Shown here piece by piece: positions 59,353-64,000 of a stretch of DNA of 64,000 nucleotides; the first letter of the stretch is position 1, and every line of letters starts with the position of its first letter. Location of the stretch: the NCBI RefSeq assembly GCF_021129215.1, contig NZ_JAJOLP010000002.1, positions 19,624 to 83,623 on the forward strand. Direction: 5' to 3'. Below the pieces are notes generated by a model. The model was not told where the DNA came from. It made no database searches and saw only the letters and a list, made by a program, of their open reading frames with translations. The DNA is from Agromyces sp. S2-1-8 (GTDB taxonomy: Bacteria; Actinomycetota; Actinomycetes; Actinomycetales; Microbacteriaceae). A program made the position numbers and the translations under genes.

Positions 59353-60926
59353 TGCCGAACGTCACGCGAGGCGACCGCTTCGGCGGTCTGCTCACGTACC
59401 TCGCTGGCGAGGGACGTGCCAACGAGCACACCGAGCCGCACCTTGTGAACGGCGACGCGGCGACGTTCACGATGTACGGCGACGGCGAGCTGGACCGTGC
59501 GGCGGCGCTCGCGATCGCCGCCGACCTCGACGAGCCGCGAACCGCGTTCGGTGTCGAGGTGAACGGCGGCCACGTCTGGCATTGCTCGCTCTCGATCAAG
59601 GCCGAGGACGGTCAGCTGAGCGACGAGAAGTGGGCGGCGATCGCTCAAGACTTCGTGAACGAGATGGGCTTCACCGCGACCAGCGGCAAGGCCGACTGTC
59701 GATGGGTTGCCGTTCGTCACGGGCTCTCGAAGGCCGGCAACGATCACATCCACATTGCCGTGAACCTCGTGCGCGAGGACGGCACGAAGGCGTCGATTAA
59801 CCACGACTACTCGCGTGCGCAGAAGGTCGCCGGCGAGCTCGAGAAGCGGCACGGTCTGACCGTGCTGCAGTCGCGCGGGGCCGGCATCGGAGAGCGCGGC
59901 GAGAAGCCCGCCGAGCGCGCCACCGCCGAGCGGATGGGCGCGGCCGAGGTCGCTTCCGTGCGACTGGAACGTGCCGTTCGCGCCGCCGCCGGAGCGTCGC
60001 TCGACGAGGGCGAGTTCGTGCGCCGGCTGCATCAGGGCGGCTTCATCGTGCGTCCGCGTTTCGCGAACGGACGTGACGACGTGGTGACCGGCTACAGCGT
60101 CGCGCTGCGACCCCAGCCGGGCGTCCCGATCGTTTGGTACGGCGGCGGCCGACTCGCTCGCGACCTCACCCTCACGCGACTGCGCGAGGGGTGGCCCGAC
60201 AACGTGACGAGCGCGCAGCACGCCGTCGACGAGTGGCGCGCGACGTGGCGCAATCCGATGAAGTACACGGCCCAGCACCCGGGCCGTGAGACGCAGGCAC
60301 CGACGCCCGACGTGTGGCACGAACACACGCAACAGGTCATCGCGCTCCGCGACCAGCTGAGCCGTATCCCGGTCGACGACCGGGCGACGTGGGCGATCGT
60401 CGCGAAGGAGACGAGCGCCGCATTCGCCGCATGGTCCGAACGCCTCGAGCCGACGCCCGGCCCGCTAGCGGATGCCTCCCGAGCGCTCGCTCGAGGAGCG
60501 CAGATCCGAGCGCACCAGGTGAAGCCGCGCCCGTCGGGCATGGCATCGGCCGCGGGGGCCGCGATGCTGTTCGCGATGGCCGCGAAGGGAGGCCAGGGCA
60601 CCGCCGCAGAGGCGCTGCTGTTCCGTCAGATCATGAAGACCGCGCAGGCACTTCACGGCATGTACCAGGCATCGGCCGACGCGCTCGAGGCGGCACGGAT
60701 CCGCGACGCACTCGGTGCGAAGCTCGACGCAGTGCGGGAGCGCCTGCCGCAGCTGCAGGGCGCGTCGACGAGTGCCCCGGTCGACCCGCGAGCGGCCGAG
60801 GCCGCCCGCATCGCTCAGGCCGGCCAGACGCCCATGCGTGCGCCAGGGTCGCCGATCCGTCAGCCGCTCGAACCGCGGCCGACCACGAACGTCTCGCCGA
60901 CCGAACGCGGCGGACGCGAGAGATAG
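59349..60926 (+). CDS. Relaxase / mobilization nuclease
   Basis: 525 residues. The N-terminal relaxase domain has RWVAVRHGLSKAGNDHIHIA (HxH metal site) and REDGTKASINHDYSRA; a catalytic Tyr may be LLTYLAGEG near residue 17. This is the MOBP/VirD2-like group of actinobacterial elements. A middle region (RRLHQGGFIVRPRFANGRDD) and a hydrophobic or helical C-terminus follow. It would nick oriT and lead the strand through the coupling protein at 24289-26079. ATG 59349 overlaps the mobC stop. Confidence 0.88.
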   Translation: MMPNVTRGDRFGGLLTYLAGEGRANEHTEPHLVNGDAATFTMYGDGELDRAAALAIAADLDEPRTAFGVEVNGGHVWHCSLSIKAEDGQLSDEKWAAIAQDFVNEMGFTATSGKADCRWVAVRHGLSKAGNDHIHIAVNLVREDGTKASINHDYSRAQKVAGELEKRHGLTVLQSRGAGIGERGEKPAERATAERMGAAEVASVRLERAVRAAAGASLDEGEFVRRLHQGGFIVRPRFANGRDDVVTGYSVALRPQPGVPIVWYGGGRLARDLTLTRLREGWPDNVTSAQHAVDEWRATWRNPMKYTAQHPGRETQAPTPDVWHEHTQQVIALRDQLSRIPVDDRATWAIVAKETSAAFAAWSERLEPTPGPLADASRALARGAQIRAHQVKPRPSGMASAAGAAMLFAMAAKGGQGTAAEALLFRQIMKTAQALHGMYQASADALEAARIRDALGAKLDAVRERLPQLQGASTSAPVDPRAAEAARIAQAGQTPMRAPGSPIRQPLEPRPTTNVSPTERGGRER

Positions 60927-60939
60927 AAGGGGGGCCGTC

Positions 60940-61728
60940 ATGAGCGACAGCGACGGCATCGAAGAAGCGTTTGAGGGCGCGCTGCGAACCTCACTCGCGG
61001 TCGCCGGCCGACTGGGGGAGCAGCTGGCCCGGATGCGCGAAGAAGCACTCCGCCGGGCCGAGGCTCGCAGCCTGCAGGAGGCACGCGAGCTGCAGGTCCG
61101 GTTCGACGCCGAGCGCACCGCAGCGCGTGCCGAGCTCGCGCCCGTGCACGAGGCCAGCTGGTGGGATCGCGCCCGCACCGAGGACGTCAGCCGCGCCTAC
61201 GAGACAGCCGCCAATTGGTCGACGCACGACGACGAAGCCCGCCGAGCGAGTGAGCGAATCCGCGAGGAGGTGCAGGCTCGATACGGCATCGACGTGAACG
61301 ACATCGGCGCCGACCCGGCCGCGGTGCGCGAGGCCCTGGCCCGCGTCGAGGCCGACCGGAACCTCGCCGACTCCGAGCGCTCCCGCGCCAACGAGGAACG
61401 CGCCGAGGCTGCCCGTCTGCTCGAGCACGCCGAGCGCGTTGACGAGGCTGCCGAGCGCGACCAAGACGCCTCGACGCCGCCGGCTGAAGCCGCCGACTCC
61501 CGTGAGGGCGCCGAGGCCAACTGGGACTCGGCCGAACGCCGCGACGCACATGCCGCGTCGCTCGACGGGAAGGCGAACGCCGAAGCGATCAACGCGTGGA
61601 AGCAGGCCGACTCCGACAACGCGAAGCACCCCCGCGAGGCCGTGCGCCGCGCCGGCGGGAGGAGCTCAAAGGCGCGCAAGTCGCGCCACGGTGGCGACCG
61701 CGAGATGCAACGGGGCCGCGGTATGTAG
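60940..61728 (+). CDS. Coiled-coil protein of the mobilization unit
   Basis: About 262 residues. ATG 60940 with GAAGGGGGG 5 nt upstream. Ala/Glu/Arg-rich helices (RLGEQLARMREEALRRAEAR, ERSRANEERAEAARLLEHAE) end in a basic tail (GRSSKARKSRHGGDREMQRG). Such a gene follows the relaxase in many actinobacterial elements. It starts 13 nt after the relaxase stop. Function unknown, possibly DNA or relaxase docking. Confidence 0.7.
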   Translation: MSDSDGIEEAFEGALRTSLAVAGRLGEQLARMREEALRRAEARSLQEARELQVRFDAERTAARAELAPVHEASWWDRARTEDVSRAYETAANWSTHDDEARRASERIREEVQARYGIDVNDIGADPAAVREALARVEADRNLADSERSRANEERAEAARLLEHAERVDEAAERDQDASTPPAEAADSREGAEANWDSAERRDAHAASLDGKANAEAINAWKQADSDNAKHPREAVRRAGGRSSKARKSRHGGDREMQRGRGM

Positions 61729-62158
61729 TCGCCCAGCAGCTGCAACGACTCGTGTTCGCTTTAGTGGTGCTCTTCACTGTCGATCTACAGCGGCTGCCCG
61801 CATTCGGTGGAAATGTGAGGCAGCGGGCCATGAACTTAGCAAAGCCGTCCGGCAGGGACCAGAGGGCCGTAATTTATGTTGGCCCGCCGTAACTGGCGGT
61901 AGGAGCTCCACATCGCCGCGTCGCTATCGGCCACATGCCGACGACTTTGGGCGGCAGCTAGCGACCCGTGTACCGAGAACGACCGCTTGGGGAAGCTTCG
62001 ATTACGGACATCACTTCTAGACCGAGTCGTGGTACGAGTGGCACTATCGCGAGTTGCCCAATTCGCTTCATGCGCGGCAGGATCGAGGTCGCAAGCGGGC
62101 CAGTGTGATTGAACGCGATACCTGCCCGCCCGCTCAGGGGATCTAGAGGAGAGTTCCA
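61729..62158. other. Gap between the mobilization unit and the DUF1254 gene
   Basis: About 430 bases with no supportable gene and no strong hairpin. It may contain the right border of the mobile element, because the next genes are unrelated to transfer. The DUF1254 ribosome binding site GAGGAGAG is at its end. Confidence 0.4.
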
Positions 62159-63103
62159 ATGCCCGTCACCGTTTCCATCGACGACTTCGCCCGGATCGAG
62201 ACCGACACGATGATCAGCCGGATGTTGCCAATCATTGGCGGCCTTGGAGTCTTCCACCACGATCGTGAACTGGCTCCCCTCGACCAGCAGCCCGTCATCA
62301 GGCAGAACCGCGACACCCTCTACTCGGTCGCCGTGGTCGACCTCGGCGGGGGACCTGCGAAGCTCACGATCCCCGACGTCGGCTACCGGTACATCTCAGT
62401 GATGGTCATCAACCAGGACCACTACATCAACCGGGTCTTCCACGAGGCCGGCACCTACGACCTCACGAAGGACGAGTTCGACACCGACTATGTCGTCGTC
62501 GCCGCGCGGATCCTGTTCGACCCGACGAGCGAGGCCGACCTCGCCGAGGTCCACCGCCTGCAGGACGGCCTCACCATCGACGCCGCCGCGCAACGCCCTT
62601 TCGAGCACCCCGACGTCGACGCCGAGAGCTATGGTGAGGTCCGGGGCGCGCTCCTCGTGCTTGGCCGGACCATGGGTGGGCTGGCGCACGCCTTCGGCCG
62701 CGCGGGGGAGGTCGACCCGGTGCGCCACCTCGTCGGCACCGCACTCGGCTGGGGTGGTCTGCCCGACGCGGAGGCGTCGTACCTCAACGTCGAGCCACGG
62801 CTGCCGCGCGGGCGGTACACGATCACGTTCGGCACCGATGTGCCTGCCGATGCGTTTTGGTCGCTCAGCGTCTACAACGGGGCCGGGTACTTCGAGCCGG
62901 GACCCGACGGCCTGACGAACGTGAACTCGGTCTTCGCCGCGAGGAACGCCGACGGCTCGACCACCGTGCACCTCGGCGACTGGGCCGACGCCGTCCCGAA
63001 CCGCGTCGACCTGCCCGGGGGCTGGAATCTCCTCATCCGCCTGTACCGCCCCCGCCTCGACGAGCTCGCGACGTGGTCGGTGCCGGACATCGTCGAAGCT
63101 TAG
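62159..63103 (+). CDS. DUF1254/DUF1214 protein
   Basis: 314 residues. The N-terminal ~130 residues (PVIRQNRDTLYSVAVVDLGG, YRYISVMVINQDHY) are DUF1254 and the C-terminal ~110 (GRYTITFGTDVPADAFWSLS, GLTNVNSVFAARNADGSTTV) are DUF1214, the usual tandem for secreted or cytosolic proteins of unknown function. No signal peptide here. ATG 62159 after GAGGAGAG (6 nt). Intact. Confidence 0.85.
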   Translation: MPVTVSIDDFARIETDTMISRMLPIIGGLGVFHHDRELAPLDQQPVIRQNRDTLYSVAVVDLGGGPAKLTIPDVGYRYISVMVINQDHYINRVFHEAGTYDLTKDEFDTDYVVVAARILFDPTSEADLAEVHRLQDGLTIDAAAQRPFEHPDVDAESYGEVRGALLVLGRTMGGLAHAFGRAGEVDPVRHLVGTALGWGGLPDAEASYLNVEPRLPRGRYTITFGTDVPADAFWSLSVYNGAGYFEPGPDGLTNVNSVFAARNADGSTTVHLGDWADAVPNRVDLPGGWNLLIRLYRPRLDELATWSVPDIVEA

Positions 63104-63408
63104 GTTGCGACCGTGGGAAGGCTGCAAGTGCCGTTCGAATGCACGGGCAGTCGAAGAGGCGGTCGGCGAAGGCGCATGGGGATGACCGATCAGCGATGTC
63201 GGCTGGGACGGAGTACTCAGCCCGATCCTCGCCACCTGCCCGGTAGCGAGGCTCCATGTCGGGGGCACGACCATTGACCCGGGCAGCCCCTGTGTCCCTC
63301 ACCCACTTCGGATGAGATCCTGGTTTGCTTCTCGTGCTTGGCGATCGAGCGCTCTACGTTCGGGCACAGAAGATGCCGACCCGATTGGGCCGACGAAGGG
63401 ATCTCAGC
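63104..63408. other. Gap before the TasA-like gene
   Basis: About 305 bases. No supportable gene and no clear hairpin; presumably the promoter of the TasA-like gene lies in the last 150 bases. Confidence 0.35.
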
Positions 63409-63963
63409 ATGGCCGTCTCCATTTCCTCCCGTACCAAGCTCTTCGCGGCGATGGGGATCATCGTTGTTGCGGCCGCAGGGGTTACGCTGGCGGCGTTTAC
63501 CGATAGCGGCAACGTCGAGACCACATTCACCGCCGGGACCCTCGACTTGAAGTTCGACGACGATCAGGACGGGAATCCCGACAACTACCTGGTCGACTTC
63601 AGCACCGGCTTCGACAACTTGGCGCCCGGGGACACAGTCACCCGGGATCTGTTGGTGTACAACTCCGGAACGATCGACGCGATCGTCGAGCTTGCGGTGC
63701 CAACGGTAACGAATTCCGCGGGCAGCCCTGTCCCGGCCCTGCAGGACTCCCTTGTGGTCACGATTACCGACGTCGAGACGGTCACCGAGCTCTACAACGG
63801 CCCGCTCGCCGGAGCAGCCTTCACCGGGCTGGACATCGGTGCCGGTGGAACACCCAACGGTAAGACGCTCCGCATTAGCGTGACCCTCGACGCCGCTGCA
63901 CCGATCGGTGTTGCCGGTCAGAGTGTCGACGTCGTCCTCCCATTCACGGCAGCGCAAGCGTGA
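63409..63963 (+). CDS. TasA/CalY-like secreted protein with SipW-type signal peptide
   Basis: About 184 residues. The signal peptide (SSRTKLFAAMGIIVVAAAGV and TLAAFTDSGN) is of the kind cut by SipW. TFTAGTLDLKFDDDQDGNPD is the first conserved block of the camelysin/TasA family and DNLAPGDTVTRDLLVYNSGT the second. TasA-like proteins form matrix fibres. No SipW gene is in the remaining 37 bases. ATG 63409 follows GAAGGG at 8 nt; the longer frame upstream is not supported. Confidence 0.8.
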   Translation: MAVSISSRTKLFAAMGIIVVAAAGVTLAAFTDSGNVETTFTAGTLDLKFDDDQDGNPDNYLVDFSTGFDNLAPGDTVTRDLLVYNSGTIDAIVELAVPTVTNSAGSPVPALQDSLVVTITDVETVTELYNGPLAGAAFTGLDIGAGGTPNGKTLRISVTLDAAAPIGVAGQSVDVVLPFTAAQA

Positions 63964-64000
63964 TCGGACTCCGCGATGGAGCCTGCCGAACTGAAGTCTG

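Noticed and set aside
1..64000. tRNA, rRNA or tmRNA gene
   Set aside because: No cloverleaf or conserved rRNA segment was recognised on either strand by reading; a covariance scan was not possible.

Overview
The window is high-GC DNA with actinobacterial codon use (GTG starts, few AT-rich stretches, families such as DUF2599, DUF4913, DUF6668, DUF6573, SCO6880 and DUF3560). A member of the Micrococcales, perhaps Microbacteriaceae, is the best guess. There is no rRNA or tRNA gene I can support and no integrase. A replication protein, two partition loci, an SSB, a relaxase and a type IV secretion gene set suggest that at least 22-62 kb is a conjugative plasmid or a plasmid-derived integrated element.

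Layout. 0-4.4 kb: a secreted DUF2599 protein, a lipoprotein, an IS21-like element with a frameshifted istA, and an IS256 remnant directly at its right edge. 4.4-11.3 kb: a membrane glycosyltransferase, a long DivIVA-like coiled-coil protein and a large LuxR-type ATPase regulator, all on the minus strand. 11.3-14.0 kb: a gene-poor stretch full of hairpins. 14.0-19.3 kb: a ParA/MinD-like ATPase, small membrane proteins, a Tn3 transposase fragment broken by a decayed IS5/IS427-type element, and a DUF1761 membrane protein. 19.5-22.0 kb: an overlapping restriction-modification gene pair.

22-46 kb is the plasmid-like backbone. A minus-strand operon (32.5 to 23.8 kb) encodes DUF6668, a pilin-like peptide, a one-TM protein, a TrbL-like channel, an SCO6880 protein, a VirB4-like ATPase, a VirD4-like coupling protein and DUF4913, and ends at a strong terminator. 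A divergent plus-strand set (32.7-36.1 kb) carries an excisionase-like HTH protein, a lipoprotein, a lytic transglycosylase/M23 wall hydrolase, an FHA protein and two further small DNA-binding candidates. Then come a primase-type replication protein, a ParB, a DUF2283/DUF4258 pair, ParA plus a ribbon-helix-helix partner behind 22 unspaced 9-bp repeats, a frameshifted NrdH-like redoxin, SSB, and a VbhA-like antitoxin with a broken Fic toxin.

46.7-57 kb is a polymorphic-toxin locus: a thrombospondin-type-3 protein with an LAWTG sorting signal, overlapped by a 2113-residue RHS protein, then a two-TM candidate immunity gene and several membrane hypotheticals. 57-62 kb holds a second, intact NrdH, an oriT-like hairpin cluster, MobC, a relaxase and a coiled-coil partner. 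The window ends with a DUF1254/DUF1214 protein and a TasA-like secreted protein.

The most interesting signals are non-coding. Two leaders of about 165 nt with the same sequence blocks and the same closing stem lie in front of parB and the DUF6573 gene; two further leaders with closing stems, one perhaps a diverged relative, precede the two NrdH-like genes. The 9-bp repeat array in front of parA looks like a centromere for its RHH partner. Frameshifts in istA, the ART-like gene, nrdH-1 and fic are either real decay or indel errors in the assembly; reads are needed to decide.
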